Part shown: piece after piece, positions 30,698-42,749 of the stretch | Layout of the letters: each line of letters opens with the position of its first letter | How positions within the stretch are numbered: the first letter of the stretch is position 1 | Origin: Cercospora beticola | Lineage: Eukaryota; Ascomycota; Dothideomycetes; Mycosphaerellales; Mycosphaerellaceae | Assembly: GCF_033473495.1 (NCBI RefSeq) | Contig: NC_088936.1 | Coordinates: 3,658,001-3,722,000 of the forward strand | DNA length: 64,000 nt | Direction: 5' to 3' | Notes under the pieces: model-generated | What the model saw: the letters and a program-made list of their open reading frames with translations, nothing else | Database searches by the model: none | What the model was told of the DNA's origin: nothing | Made by a program: the position numbers and the translations under genes

Positions 30698-32899
30698 TTT
30701 GAAATGTCGTTATGAAGCGGCCAGCGCTGTATCGTGTAAAAGAAATGAAACACCAGGAACTGAAAATTTGAAAGACTTGCTGATTCTGAACAACAGCAGC
30801 CCGCTGCCACTGTTGCTTATATGCTTTTCTGCATGATGCTCTTGAAGACACAAGCCGCTTTTGCCGGCCGACTAAGCACCCCGAAAGATGTTTACTCACT
30901 CGGTCGATTGATCGTGAGACGACAGAGGTAGGACAATTGACTTGGCATTCTCCACGATCTTGGTAGCCAGCCATAGTGCCTTAGGGTTGGGCTCCACATG
31001 AGAGACACTTTCGCCGACCTGTGCGCTACTCGTTTTCAATACGCATCTCTCACCTATGGCCTCAGCCACTCTTGCCAAGGCTTGCAATAGATCTTCCGAG
31101 TATTGACCTAAGTCTCTGAATGATGTATGTCAGCTTGGCGACAGCCATGATGCAGGTCAGCCTCTGCGTATTGCGGAAAGACTACCAATGACAATCGCTG
31201 TAGGTCTACAAAATCGACCCGCGTGACGTTCTAACGACATTTCTGACAGTGAGAAATGTATCGCTTGGCAGTATCCGGAGAAACGTGGCCAACAGATGGT
31301 ACCGTATGGGCCTACTGTAGATGATCTTTCTTGCCCTAGATACTATAGCATTTCGCCGAGGGCTTGAAATGAGAAGACATTGATGGAAGACTTCGTGTCC
31401 ACATAAGCCGTCCCAAATTCGTAAATAGACGGTCCATCTCGACAAAATTCCGAAAGAGGGTCTGAACCGTACCGGGCGTCCAGCGTGAACTTCGGCTCCT
31501 TAGATCATCTTATTTCTTCGAGATCAGGGAACTGTAAGGTGTTTGTAGAATTCGGGACATGAACGTCAGAGCCTCGTGCGGCTCATTCTACTGTTCGTGA
31601 AGAGCGTTTGTCGAGAAAGAGGGATTTGTGTGACGTCTGAGAGCGAGCGCGGCAAATCTGCGCGTCGGGACGTTCAAGAACGCTTGGGCCTGCGGCTCCA
31701 AGATTCCATTCCCTATGAGATCCGGTTCTGCCGTATCTACTTCGCCTCTCTTCCAGAATGAGGATTGAGACAATGTGGACTCCACAACACCGGCTCCGAA
31801 ATGAAGTGAACTTGGTGTAATGATTTGCGCCTGTGTTGTTCAGAGCTGTGTAGCCCCGAAGAGGAGAACGATCATCATCCAGTAGACGCAATGTTTTTGA
31901 GGTAAGTGTTCGCGGCTCTGGAATATACAAGGCTCAGTGCAGTTGCTGGCGATGAAATCTCAAATACTCTGATTTAGCTTGGTCTTCTGGTCTCAGTGTT
32001 GCCGTCCTAAGGTCAGAAGATCAGCTATCCTGAGCAGAGAGGCCGTAGCTCCTGCTCGAAGCATGATTTGCTACGCCTGTTGCGCAGGCTAGCTCTTTGA
32101 CTTCACACCCACTTTTCTGATCAGGCTGCAATAACTGCTTCTGGCCCGTGTGCGTGGTCTATCTTTATGAGCTGGATCCATATAATTTTCGACTCTGCCC
32201 ACCAATACGCAGAGCTGCTGTCACGGTGGTTCCTATACGGAGCCGGATATGGTTCGTGAATGTATTCCACAGAATCTATAGGTCGTTCCCTGCGCTGCGC
32301 CATCCAGCTTACCTTCTAGTCCCATCGGGACCGGCCTGACATTGCAGAGAGTCAGCCAACTGTGGCGAATGATCCGGATGCACCCTCATCCTTCGTGATG
32401 AAGCCGGACCAGTCAATGCTGTACTTGTCTAGTATCTGAGAAATGGGTCATTTGGATGTAGTGTTTCCGGACGTTCTTGTCTCGAAAGTGTGAGAGATGC
32501 GGTGCAAAACAAGAATGCTAAGGATGTGGATGGTATCGGCACGTGGCAGCAGCTGCAGAGTTCCGTCATTTCCATCGGCAGATCGGAGTCAGTCCTGGTG
32601 ATCACGCGAGATAACAACGCTTAATCTTTAGCGGTGATCACAAACCTGCATCCAGCCCGTGCCGAATTGTGTTGTCCAGCGCAGGTATATGTAGTGAGCA
32701 CGGAGGGGCCGGCAGCGAGGAGAACGCTACTAGACTCTAGCCGACGACGCTCCCTAGACCATCGCCCACTATGAGAACGAGCATCGAACGCCTCCACTAC
32801 GCGGCCGCTTGAATGAGACATGCCGGGGCAATAGCACGAATGAGCGGATTCCTCGACACGTCCATGCCGTCGTAGCGCTTGCGCCGACTACAGAACGAG
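30698..32899. other. Unassigned interval of about 2.2 kb
   Basis: This interval contains the promoter of the precursor gene and probably that of the downstream lipase. Minus-strand frames at 30896-31117 (ending VLPLSSHDQSTE) and at 31588-31785 have protein-like composition but no start, splice model or recognisable domain. They may be remnants of a decayed gene. Confidence 0.45.
30816..30821 (-). promoter_or_regulatory. Candidate TATA box of the peptide-precursor gene
   Basis: On the minus strand the sequence reads GCATATAAGC about 120 bp before the ATG at 30697. No other TATA-like element is closer. Confidence 0.4.
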
Positions 32900-35800
32900 A
32901 TGCTGCTCGTCCACCAGGCCGGCAGCGTCAAGATTGGCGAGGTGGTGCGGTACACACTCACTTACACCCCCGGCAACGATCGCATCCTCCCCACGCCGAA
33001 GCATCTGCACCTCAAGGTCAAGAACACGTCTGCCATCCCCTTACGCGCCGCGTGGGTCCATGGCCCGTATGCTCTGCATGTCTCGGCATATCCTGCCACG
33101 TTCAACCCGCACTGCAAGGTCGAGAATCCCAAGAAGGATGGCGTGCCCGAGTACGAGCCGATGGTGAAAGCAGGAGGAAGTTGGTCGACGAAGTTAGTCG
33201 TGCCAGATGAGATCCGAGAGACCGGTGCCGATTTAGGGAGAAGGAGAAGCTACCAGCAAGGGCAAGAGTACAGTGACAAGGAGAAGGGCAAGGTGACATG
33301 GATCATCGAGATTGCTTCCCAAATATTGTTCTCGAACTCTGCTTCGGTAGGCTTCGAAGTACTGGTCGGGCGGGACGAAAGAAGCCTGGAGTTGGGCTTC
33401 GCCGCGGTAGCAGCAGCTGGCCACGGAGCACCCGCAAATATCAAAGAGTTGCAAGGCGAGAAGGAGAGGAAGGAGGCTCGACGAAGAAACAACGTGCAGT
33501 ACGAAGGCGTCTACTCCAAGGCTGTGAGATTGGTCGTGGAAGACACGGAGACGCTCTGGGATAAGCCGCAGTTGCCATCATGGGATAACGACGACGATAA
33601 GGAGAAGAAGAAGCGCAAGTCGCTCAACATAAGGCGCAAGAGTGAGGATGTGGGTATCAAGGAGGCAAAGGATGACAAGCCCAAGAAGAGACGGAAAGTG
33701 CATTTGGTCATTCTCACACATGGTCTGCACAGCAATCTTGGCGCGGATATGTTGTTCATGAAGGAGAGCATCGATGCCACTGTTGCCCAGGCGCGAGCAG
33801 ACGCGAAGAAGCGGAAAGAAGAACAGCGCAAGAAGACAGATACTTCAGGAGCAGATAAAGTCAAGTCGCAACAGGACGGCGATGATACAGCAACAGCACC
33901 CTTGACTGGCGGCCAGGACGAATTTAACAATGCACCAGAAGACTTAGAGGATGACGACGATGAAGAAGAGACAATCGTGAGAGGCTTCAACGGCAATGCC
34001 GTCCGCACAGAGAATGGAATACAGTACTTGGGCAAGCGGTTGGCCAAGTACATTCTGCGCTTCACCTATCCCGATCAGCCATTCCTGCCGATTCACAGAA
34101 ATTTAACTCGCAAGTTCACAGACACTTTCACAAGTGAAGCAGAAAGAGCGAAACGAGATGGAAAGCCAGCGCATCAAGGCAGCAGCGTTGCCACACCGAG
34201 AGATGCGAAGAGAGCAGAGGATCTGCCTTACACGTTCACCAGCATATCGTTCATCGGCCACAGCCTTGGCGGCCTCATCCAGACCTATGCAGTTGCATAC
34301 ATTCACAAGCACAGTCCGACCTTCTTCCAACAGATCAAGCCGGTCAATTTTGTTTGCCTTGCTTCTCCAATGCTGGGTTTGAGCAACGAGAACCCAATGT
34401 ATGTCAAGTTTGCGCTGGACTTTGGCTTGGTAGGGCGCACAGGACAGGATCTTGGGTTGACCTGGCGAGCTCCTACAATAGCGAACAAAGGCTGGAATGC
34501 CATGGGTAGCATTTTCATGAACAATAACACGCAAAAGGGCAAGGAGGATGCACAAGCTGATGCCGCCGCGAAACCTTTGCTGAGAGTATTGCCCACTGGC
34601 CCGGCGCACCAAGTGTTGAAAATGTTCCGCAATCGAACAGTCTACTCGAACGTCGTCAACGATGGCATTGTTCCGTTGCGCACCAGCTGCTTGTTGTTTC
34701 TCGATTGGAGAGGCTTGGGCAAGGTCGAGAAGGCACGTCGCGAGAACGGCCTGATCGGCACAGTGGCAGAATGGGGCTGGGCTGAATTGACTGGAGCCAA
34801 CTCCACGGCACTCGTACCGAATGGGCAAGCTGAGAGGTCCTGGGAGTCGGAAGACGACAGCTCGCCAGTAAGGGCTGGCCAAGGAGATGCCGTTCCGCAG
34901 CCTGCTGAAAACGAGACCACGGAGGACAGCAAAACATTGACAAATCGCCTCAGCTTCAACGAAGAAGACGGCAATAAAAAGACTTCAAAAGCTGGGCAGT
35001 CAGTCACCCCTCCTGCTGCATCAGAAAACAAAGGCGTGCTATCAACCATGATGAGCTGGTTTGGTGCGAATACTACATCACCAAAACCGCCACCCCAGAC
35101 CAAAAAGACCAGCAAGATCTTGCGAAGAGGCCAGACGATGAACTTGTCTGCGGACCCCAGCAGCGAAGACGTATCACAGGAGCCGGCAGCAACGACCACG
35201 AACCCAACTATACGCCCACATCTGCACAGCACGTCGTCACATCAGAAGCGACCTGTCGCCACCAGAGGGGACAGCATAACGAATCCAGAAACAGGCGAAG
35301 TTGTGGCGCCGCCCAAGACATCCATCTTCGAATCCGCGGGCGACATCCTGAGCCCACCTCTGCCGACCAGACAGTGGATCTGTGACCCCAGCGTCCGGGC
35401 TCGCACAATCTTCCACGATCGAGTGTACCACCCAGAGGACATCCCGCCGCCTCCAACGAAGAAGACGAGCAGAACGCACAGTCGTCAGTCCAGTGTGAGT
35501 GCTCGGGACGGCACACTCAGTTCTTCAACCCTTTCCATGACATCGAATGATACTACCACGACCACTCAGTCCAATGCTTCTACTACTACCCTTACAAATG
35601 GAAGCACCGACACCTCTGGCATGAAGGTTGAGGAGAAGATTGCCCGCGCTTATCATCGCGATCTTTCGTGGCGCAAAGTGCTCGTCCGTCTCGAGCCAGA
35701 CGCGCACAACAACATAATCGTGCGCCGGATGTTCGCGAATGCTTACGGCTGGCCTGTAGTCAAGCACTTGTGTGACACTCACTTCGCTGATACATACGCT

Positions 35801-36643
35801 GCCCGAACTCGCGACGAAGACGAGCCTGCCCGCGAACGTGCCAAACCCGCCAATGCGCCAATCAGCAGTGAACACGGCGAGCAGGTCATGGAACAGACCA
35901 GCAAGCCGGACGAAGTAAGACCACGCACGAAGAGCGAAACACGAGAAGCCCGCGATGAGCTCGCCGCTCTGGCCGTTCCGCAGACGGGCGTCGATAGATC
36001 GAACTCCGCGAAGCGCAAGTCCGCTTCCTACTCTTCCGTTGGCAGCGACGGTTCCTCCGGTCGAAGAGAAAGCGCCGTCTGGGACGATGCCCTCTTCGAG
36101 ACCTCCGACGGCGAAGACAGCGACGCAGTCGACGAACGCAACCTCGTAGCCAAAATTCTCAACCCCAACTACGTGCCCAAAAAGCCCGCACCCGCACATC
36201 ATGGCTCTTCCTCTTCTTCACAGACACCAAAGCAGTCAACACGATCTCCTCCACCAGAACCGATCCAGACATACACAGATGGCCACCGAGGTCTAGCACC
36301 GTACTCGCCAAGCTCGCCGACGAGTCCAAGATTCCAATCTGCGTCGGAAGTGAAATCTGCTAGTCCTAAGAACGCAACTGCGAAACCTACGTTCAATACT
36401 GCGGACCTAGAGACGCCGACGGTTTTCTCGAATCGAGCCATGGTCGAAGAGCCTACGCCGATTAGTCCGACAAGTCCTACGACTGCTGCGTACGGCAATG
36501 TGGGGCTGGGAAAGAGCGTCGAAGAACAGATCACTTTTTCTCCTGTGGCCACGCCGAAAGGCGAAGCCGCTGCGGATGGCAAAGGTAGCAGCAGTGGACA
36601 GACGTTGGAGAACGAGAGGGATAGGAAACCGAGCGTAGACTGA
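32900..36643 (+). CDS. Rog1-like DUF676 serine lipase
   Basis: Large alpha/beta-hydrolase of 1247 aa in one exon, related to yeast Rog1-type lipases acting on acylglycerols or phospholipids at membranes or lipid droplets. The N-terminal part (VGEVVRYTLTYTPGNDRILP) is the family's beta-rich leader. The hydrolase core begins VHLVILTHGLHSNLGADM. The nucleophile elbow FIGHSLGG places Ser at about residue 455, VNDGIVPLR gives the acid near 588, and DAHNNIIVRR gives the His near 936. A family-specific FHDRVYHPEDIPPPP precedes it. Acidic and lysine-rich insertions interrupt the core around residues 220-360, and the last 300 residues are Ser/Pro-rich and disordered. The first in-frame ATG is at 32900; an upstream exon is possible. 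Confidence 0.9.
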   Translation: MLLVHQAGSVKIGEVVRYTLTYTPGNDRILPTPKHLHLKVKNTSAIPLRAAWVHGPYALHVSAYPATFNPHCKVENPKKDGVPEYEPMVKAGGSWSTKLVVPDEIRETGADLGRRRSYQQGQEYSDKEKGKVTWIIEIASQILFSNSASVGFEVLVGRDERSLELGFAAVAAAGHGAPANIKELQGEKERKEARRRNNVQYEGVYSKAVRLVVEDTETLWDKPQLPSWDNDDDKEKKKRKSLNIRRKSEDVGIKEAKDDKPKKRRKVHLVILTHGLHSNLGADMLFMKESIDATVAQARADAKKRKEEQRKKTDTSGADKVKSQQDGDDTATAPLTGGQDEFNNAPEDLEDDDDEEETIVRGFNGNAVRTENGIQYLGKRLAKYILRFTYPDQPFLPIHRNLTRKFTDTFTSEAERAKRDGKPAHQGSSVATPRDAKRAEDLPYTFTSISFIGHSLGGLIQTYAVAYIHKHSPTFFQQIKPVNFVCLASPMLGLSNENPMYVKFALDFGLVGRTGQDLGLTWRAPTIANKGWNAMGSIFMNNNTQKGKEDAQADAAAKPLLRVLPTGPAHQVLKMFRNRTVYSNVVNDGIVPLRTSCLLFLDWRGLGKVEKARRENGLIGTVAEWGWAELTGANSTALVPNGQAERSWESEDDSSPVRAGQGDAVPQPAENETTEDSKTLTNRLSFNEEDGNKKTSKAGQSVTPPAASENKGVLSTMMSWFGANTTSPKPPPQTKKTSKILRRGQTMNLSADPSSEDVSQEPAATTTNPTIRPHLHSTSSHQKRPVATRGDSITNPETGEVVAPPKTSIFESAGDILSPPLPTRQWICDPSVRARTIFHDRVYHPEDIPPPPTKKTSRTHSRQSSVSARDGTLSSSTLSMTSNDTTTTTQSNASTTTLTNGSTDTSGMKVEEKIARAYHRDLSWRKVLVRLEPDAHNNIIVRRMFANAYGWPVVKHLCDTHFADTYAARTRDEDEPARERAKPANAPISSEHGEQVMEQTSKPDEVRPRTKSETREARDELAALAVPQTGVDRSNSAKRKSASYSSVGSDGSSGRRESAVWDDALFETSDGEDSDAVDERNLVAKILNPNYVPKKPAPAHHGSSSSSQTPKQSTRSPPPEPIQTYTDGHRGLAPYSPSSPTSPRFQSASEVKSASPKNATAKPTFNTADLETPTVFSNRAMVEEPTPISPTSPTTAAYGNVGLGKSVEEQITFSPVATPKGEAAADGKGSSSGQTLENERDRKPSVD

Positions 36644-37635
36644 TCCATTGGTTGCTGCGACAGCTTCAAAGCTTTGGTGTCGCGTTTGTATTATTGTATT
36701 ATTAGGTTTTATATGTTCTGTTCTTCATTTGCGTCTGATGTTCGCCGTGCATTGTTGTAGCACAAGGTTCGATAGACTGAGATACCCGTGGTAGATACCG
36801 CAACGTATGCATAAATCACATACAAGGCATCGCTGTCGACACATCCTGACATGTTGTCCTGTTCTGCCAAGCATGCATGGCGACAGCCTGTAGGTACCAT
36901 CGTACTCTTTCTTGGCCTCAGTTGCTCGCTGCGCATTTGCCCAGAAGAGCCATCGCTCGTATCGTGCGGCGGATACGATCTGAGACTTCATCCCCACTCT
37001 ATTCCTGATCGCGAGCCCTCTGACAAATTGTACCGTTTTCCAATAAAGGAAGTATCTTGCTCACTTGAGCAAGGACATCGTTGATCCGGTGCGTTGCGGT
37101 CGCCAAGGGAGCGCATCGTGCATCTCGCATCGTGCACGCAAGTTGAAAGGCGCCGTTTCTTCCGTCTCTCACTGACTACAAGATTCATGAGGAGATTGCA
37201 AAGCCAACTTCCCTCCTTTGCATGCAGCAAATGAGTTGGGCTGTACCGGGCAACAGGCTCATTCTGGACCTCGAGCTCCAGGGGAGAGGAGAAACATCGA
37301 AGTTAGGGCCTCGGCAGGCTCGCTTGTCAGTTGCGACATTTTCCCAGCACTGCCCAGCAGGACCCAGAAATGCATGTCGTGGCTTGCATCACAGGTTTTC
37401 CCGTATGCGCCTAAGCGAGATGCAAAGACGAGCTGTCAAAGGTCCCAAGCAAACAAGCACAGCCTCAGGGAAAACTGTGATGCGTTGCGCAGCGGAGGAC
37501 CGCGGAGGCCATCGCTTGGCAGTGGTTTCGTCGTCCGCGGACACGTCTGCTTGAAGACGCATCATGGATAGCGGAACGAATAGGCAGTGTTGAGCGCGAG
37601 AGAGATGGAAATCCTCTCGCGCGCGGCTTCAGACC
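36644..37635. other. Convergent intergenic region of about 1 kb
   Basis: The interval lies between the convergent lipase and GPHR-family genes. No gene or structured element is supported; small frames on both strands look random. Confidence 0.5.
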
Positions 37636-39288
37636 TCAGCTCCGTTTTCCCATTTCGTAGGCTTCTTCATCGTCCCAGTCAGCACCACCGCCGACTTTCC
37701 GTCCAACGAGGATACCAGTAGCGGTCAATCCCACAGCGACCAGAAACCAGCTCTCGAACCAGCCTTCGACGAATCGACCTTCCAAAGGCGCACCCAGTGC
37801 TTCCGAGATGACACTGCTGACTTCGGCAGGCAAGTTACTTCTCAGCAACAGCGCCGAACTGATCACATAAGTGCCTGCGATTTGAGAGATGATCAGAGGT
37901 AGGCTCGTTTGTGACTTCTGCAGTAAGCTAGGCGCGAAGCGGGAGAAGAGCCGGAAAGTCTGCAAAACAGCGTTGAAGGATGCTAGAAGCATGATACCGG
38001 AGAGGAAGAAGCTGATCTGGCGCGCCCAGGCGTCGCGGTCGAGCTCGCTATCCCAGTGAGCTGTCACCAACGCTAGAGCTTTGTTGATGGGGTCGCTGGT
38101 GGCGAAAGAGTGGTTTGGCTGCCACCATTTTCGAAGCGAGGATAACGAGGTCGCAAAGATGCGATAAGCACAGTAGATGGCGAAGCCAATGTTTAGAATG
38201 TTGAGAGCCTTGCCAGCCTGTGTCTTGGAGCGCTCCTGATCCGCGTGTCGAGCTCGCAAATTGGCCAGAGAATTGGAAAGTGTATACCGCATTGTCTCCA
38301 GACCAGAGACCTCCATGCGCAATGCCTTCAGTTCCGACGCTTCGTTCGACCCGCGGAAAGATCCCATCACCCTCCCCACGAATCCGCTCTTCTGCTCCGA
38401 TTGTGAGGCATCAGTTGTCATCTTCCTCTCCAGCGCTCGCACCCTGCTCTGTTTTGCTGCCAGCATGTCCTCTGTAGCTGCCAATCCTGACGCTTTCCTC
38501 GAGATGTCCGTCTCTTTTACCGGTGTGTGCCTTACGCCAAACGTCTGCCACAGGGATGACACAGCCGCGAAGCCAGCCAATGAAGCCATGAGCGAGATAC
38601 CAATAATTCCAACTCTTTCCAAGCAAGCTTCCGAGAATCCGTGGTCAATCTCACTGTGTCCCGTCTCCGGGTGATGTAGGGTATCCCGCAGAATTGACGC
38701 TTGAGGAATGTACCAAAATGCCAACAACCAGAGCTTGAAAATGGCCGATCGCAAGAAATGCTGTAGCCATGGTCGTTTCTTTCGCGTGGAGGTGGTATCT
38801 GATGAGGAACCAAAGAGGCCTTTGACAAATCCGTGAATCTCCAACGCTGGCGTCACGACCAGAATCAGAACAAGCAGAGAGGTCAATGTGACTTTCAGTG
38901 CCAGACCTCGCGCTGCTGGGTTCAAGGTATCCGAGATCTCGAAAAGCAGCAGTTCGATCAAGACTGCGGAAAGTCCGATACTAGCAGAGAAGACCCACGA
39001 GGCCAGTCTCTCTCTCGAAGGGCTCCGCAGCTTCTCTTTCCAAGTCGCAGTCGCGGGCTTGGGAGCAGTGTCCTTGCTGAATTGCGGCAGGCCATCGTGG
39101 CTATTCGAATTATTGCTCGCAAGGAGTGGAAACAGCTTATACTGCGCGACGTACGCTGCAGCGAGCCACGTCAGGATGAAGGGTATGGACGAGAATACGA
39201 TAGTCGAGGGTGGGACGGAATCTAGGCTGCGCTGCCGAAGATAGGACGGTTTGCAGCTGTCGCAGTCGGCATCGGCCGAGGGTAACAT
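37636..39288 (-). CDS. Golgi pH regulator / ABA-GPCR (GTG) family membrane protein
   Basis: Polytopic membrane protein, 550 aa, single exon. About eight or nine hydrophobic segments are visible. The first (VFSSIPFILTWLAAAYV) follows a short N-terminus, and four lie in the C-terminal half. The central DUF3735/GPHR_N part includes LERVGIIGISLMASLAGFAAVSS, and the C-terminal ABA_GPCR part includes LNIGFAIYCAYRIF and the final FLVAVGLTATGILVGRK. A charged cytoplasmic loop with heptad-like Leu/Arg spacing (ALRMEVSGLETMRYTLSNSL) lies between, as expected for this family. Animal members act as anion channels that set Golgi pH; plant members are linked to GTP-binding. The exact role in fungi is not established. 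Confidence 0.9.
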   Translation of the reverse strand: MLPSADADCDSCKPSYLRQRSLDSVPPSTIVFSSIPFILTWLAAAYVAQYKLFPLLASNNSNSHDGLPQFSKDTAPKPATATWKEKLRSPSRERLASWVFSASIGLSAVLIELLLFEISDTLNPAARGLALKVTLTSLLVLILVVTPALEIHGFVKGLFGSSSDTTSTRKKRPWLQHFLRSAIFKLWLLAFWYIPQASILRDTLHHPETGHSEIDHGFSEACLERVGIIGISLMASLAGFAAVSSLWQTFGVRHTPVKETDISRKASGLAATEDMLAAKQSRVRALERKMTTDASQSEQKSGFVGRVMGSFRGSNEASELKALRMEVSGLETMRYTLSNSLANLRARHADQERSKTQAGKALNILNIGFAIYCAYRIFATSLSSLRKWWQPNHSFATSDPINKALALVTAHWDSELDRDAWARQISFFLSGIMLLASFNAVLQTFRLFSRFAPSLLQKSQTSLPLIISQIAGTYVISSALLLRSNLPAEVSSVISEALGAPLEGRFVEGWFESWFLVAVGLTATGILVGRKVGGGADWDDEEAYEMGKRS

Positions 39289-39811
39289 GGCGCGTGCGGA
39301 AGCAGTAGCTCGATGTTGGTAGTGAAGCTATGGGACGCGGTCGTGTTGGATATGCGTGTCCGTCATGGGCGTCCAGCGGGAGAGGTGATTGTCGTTGTCA
39401 TGGACGAACACTGGAGGCAGGAAGTGGATGGGGAGGCAACGCGCGTTTCATGAAAATCCACAGCCAAACGTTCCCGCGTTCGCGAAGGCATGCGCATGCG
39501 CGCGGAACCAAACTTGCTGCAGGCACTTGCCGACAGACCGCGGCTGGCGTCCCAGTGGCGCGGCGTCACCCCATCGTTTTCGCCTTCGTTCAGCCTCCAG
39601 CCATGTCGCTGTCGTCTAGAACATCCAGCTGTGCAGCCTACCATCTATGGTAGCGGGGATCTTGTGGGGAAATGGAGCTGGAACGACTTCGGAGACCTGT
39701 CACCGACAAGCGATTAAAGAGATGCATTTGGGTATCGGAAAGAGCAATCTATCATCAGAACAGAGCAAAGCAACGCCTCCATCCCGCATTTCACATCATC
39801 CTAGCCCAGAA
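39289..39811. other. Intergenic region
   Basis: This 523-bp interval lies between two minus-strand genes and presumably holds the GPHR-family promoter. No gene is supported. Confidence 0.5.
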
Positions 39812-41070
39812 CTACTTTTCCAACTCAGCAGACTGATCGCGTGAGACGCTTGACTGATCCGAGCTGCCCTTCCTGCTGTTGTTCTTCGAGCGCTTGAGCT
39901 CTCCATACACCATCGCGAGTAGGTATGCCAGACCCATGATACCGGCGCCGACACCGTATCCGATCTTCGCCGCTCTGGATTGGTTCGTGAGCTTCAACCC
40001 GAGACCGCCATTGATAATGCCGAGGATGATGACAATACGGCCAACAGACAAGTGGAACCACGATGCAGCAGTTCGTCCTCCGACCTTCTTGAACATTTGG
40101 TGGTGAATGATACCGAAAATGGGCTGCGAAAGCATCAAGCCAAAGACCACAGTTCCGATGATCGGGTGGGCCTCGCTCCAGTAGTTGTCCTCTGTGGCAT
40201 AGTACGCGCCTAGGCCAAAGGCAATGATGAACATGATCAAGCCGAACCACTGAATGAGCTGGTGGACGAGAACGGCCTGCGAGAAGCCACCAATTCGGAT
40301 GATGATACCACCGATTGGAAGGACGAAAGCGACTGACAGGCACGCGAAAACAGCGTGAGCGATGAGGTAAGAATCAGATGGGCCGGTCGCCACGCTGCTC
40401 GAGCTCGTCGATGTCGTTGCATCGACAGCTTGCGCGGTGAATGGATTGACTGAGCTGCCGCCCTTTGCTGATGTAATGTCCCAGTTGAATGCGCCATGTC
40501 CATCGTGGAACGAGATGTCTGCCGATTGCGAATCGTCCTGGATCGGGCTGCCAGCCTTGACAGCATAAATCCATGTCGTGCTGCTCTGCGTGAAGTCCAT
40601 ACTGCCGCCGTCCCAGGTGTTGCAGCCACCGCACCTCACGTTCGCAGTCATAACGCCATCCACGACGCCGGAGCCTTCCAGAAGCTCCATATCAACAGCG
40701 TTGAATTGTGGCTCGACGTGACCTGTTCCAAGTCGTGGTGAGATGGTGACGTTGGTACCAGCCGCATTCTGGTACAGAACGAAGATGTGGGCACCAGCCA
40801 TCTGGTTTCCTTGCCCAAGCGCGACATATTCGTAGGATGTTGCAGGCGCTTCGATGCGGAAGAAAATATCGCCGGTGTTCGAGCTCGCCGTGACTTCTGG
40901 GACGTTGAGTGAATAGCAAACGCCAGAGTCGGAGGTCGGGCAGGTTCGAGCAACCTGTGCATATGCCATTGACCCTAGTGGATGTCAGTGTGATGTTGCT
41001 TCACACGGTAGAGAGGACACACACCTTGCAAAAGGGCCAGCGCGGCCGTCTTTGCTACCGAGTTCTTCAT
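39812..41070 (-). CDS. DOMON-cytochrome b561 domain protein
   Basis: Putative membrane haem protein. Two exons (41025-41070 and 39812-40974) join through a 50-nt intron to 402 aa. A signal peptide is completed by splicing (LALLQGSMAYAQ). Residues about 25-200 form a DOMON domain like the cytochrome part of cellobiose dehydrogenase, with a CGGC pair and the FNWDIT segment. After a Ser/Thr linker come about five transmembrane helices of the b561/ferric-reductase type. Candidate haem-ligand histidines lie in LIAHAVF, LVHQLIQW, HPIIGTVV, IIHHQMF and SWFHLSVGR. The C-terminal tail is Ser- and Lys-rich. The likely role is transmembrane electron transfer at the cell surface, but donor and acceptor are unknown. 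Confidence 0.93.
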
Positions 41071-42749
41071 GATGGTAACGGATCGCCAAGTGGAAAGTGA
41101 CGGGCCAGAGAGAAGAGAGTTGCGTCAAATGGGAGAGAGATGTACTTCGCTTATACCTGGGAGGAGGTTCTGACGTTTAGGGCGAATGTGACAGGCTGAC
41201 TGCCAAAACTGCTCAAGCCTCAATGCATACCTGGACCCTGTAGTGCCATGCCCATAACGCGGTCTTGCTGCCCTGGTCAGTCTGAGGCTTGGCTCGTGTT
41301 GTCTCGGTTGAGACCTCGGCGGCCACGAATCTTGGGTTTACATCGGGGTCCTGACAAGGCGCATGCGATCGCATTCCTCTGACATGAAGAATGCCACACC
41401 GCGCAATACTTTTCTTGTCCGCATTTGCGACGATGGCACCATTGTGAACGTGTCGATCTGACGACGGCACCAAGCCCGGCAATATCTGGTCCAATAAACG
41501 TTCGGCAATGCTGTTATCTAGCAGAAGCCAAAATCTGATGTGACTGCCAAGTCGACGAGCTGCGTAGGCTGAGTTGTGCTTCTTCCAACAAAACCTCGTC
41601 TTGCTGTTGTCTGACGATTACATTGCTCGACTTCCAATTGGGTCGCCTTGAGTTTGCTGGGACGCTCTAGTCAGCATGGGGTTGGAGAGTGTTCGCACAC
41701 AGCTGTGGCAGGGCACCCAAGAACAACAGCTCTCTGCTCCACGTGTAGCCGCGTTTCACCATCCCCAGAGCACCGGGGCCGGGGCAGGCGGTAATCACGA
41801 GAAAAGGGCAGATTCGTGCCTTGAGCAACGATGAGAGAGGTCTCCAAGCGCCAAGCGCGTCTGGGGACTCGTTGTCCGCTGCGCCTCCGACGCCTCGGAC
41901 CTGGCTTTGTCAGTTTTGAGTCGAGACCGTGGACGTCCTACCGTGCAATTCCGCGCACTGTGATGATGACTGTAGCGTCAACAAGCGAGCCCAAGACAAT
42001 ACTAAGGTGCTCGAGGATCGTGGCGCTGCGATGCGCGTTCCTGGGTTGATGATCTCGAAAGTGCGAGTCATAGTCATACAGCACTTCGGAGTGCTTTCCT
42101 TCGCGGTTGAGTGCGGATGATGTTCATGGACAATGTTTCGTGAAGCCGACTAGGAATCCCATCATCAGGAGGCCCGAGCACAGTGCCCCAACGAGCACAG
42201 CCCGTACGTAGCTGCACAAGCGGTGTCCTCAGCTCTGAAAGCGTCGACCGCTATATCGAGCGCGTTTTGGTGCACTTTTAGCACCAAATCGCCTTGGAGC
42301 CAAGCATGACATGGCTGGTCGCTGGCGCGGACGATTGGCAGGCATGATCACTGAACGCGGGGCGGGCGGCGATCCGCGGCGTCTCGTTCTATGCGTCGTG
42401 TCGGTGTTTAACATGTATGCGATGATGCAAACAGGCCGGCGAATGCCAGAATGTGAAATGGTCAAATTCATGAACTGTGTGAAGTGAGACGGCGATGGCG
42501 GAAGGAGGATGAGCGCAGCAGGTCCAAATGCAAGGCTTGGCGTCCTGACGCTCCTCCTCTCCCTCCGAGTGCTTCTGTCACAGTGCTGCGAGCACGACAT
42601 GCCCGAAGCTGTCTCTGCAAAACACCGATAATGCATATTTCATCACCATCGCTATCGTTATGAGTACGCATGTACACATGTATCGGTGGTGCGAAAACAA
42701 CAGCCACGAATAGAAACGAGAAGAAGAATCGGAGAAACCGCAAAACTCA
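41071..42749. other. Gene-poor interval of about 1.7 kb
   Basis: A TATAAG on the minus strand (plus 41150-41155) is about 80 bp upstream of the DOMON gene. Beyond that nothing can be supported; short frames at 41831-42049 and 42229-42636 lack recognisable content. Confidence 0.45.

Noticed and set aside
35525..36202. 225-codon minus-strand frame inside the lipase gene
   Set aside because: It is antisense to the Ser/Pro-rich coding part of the lipase. Such regions produce long complementary frames by codon bias.
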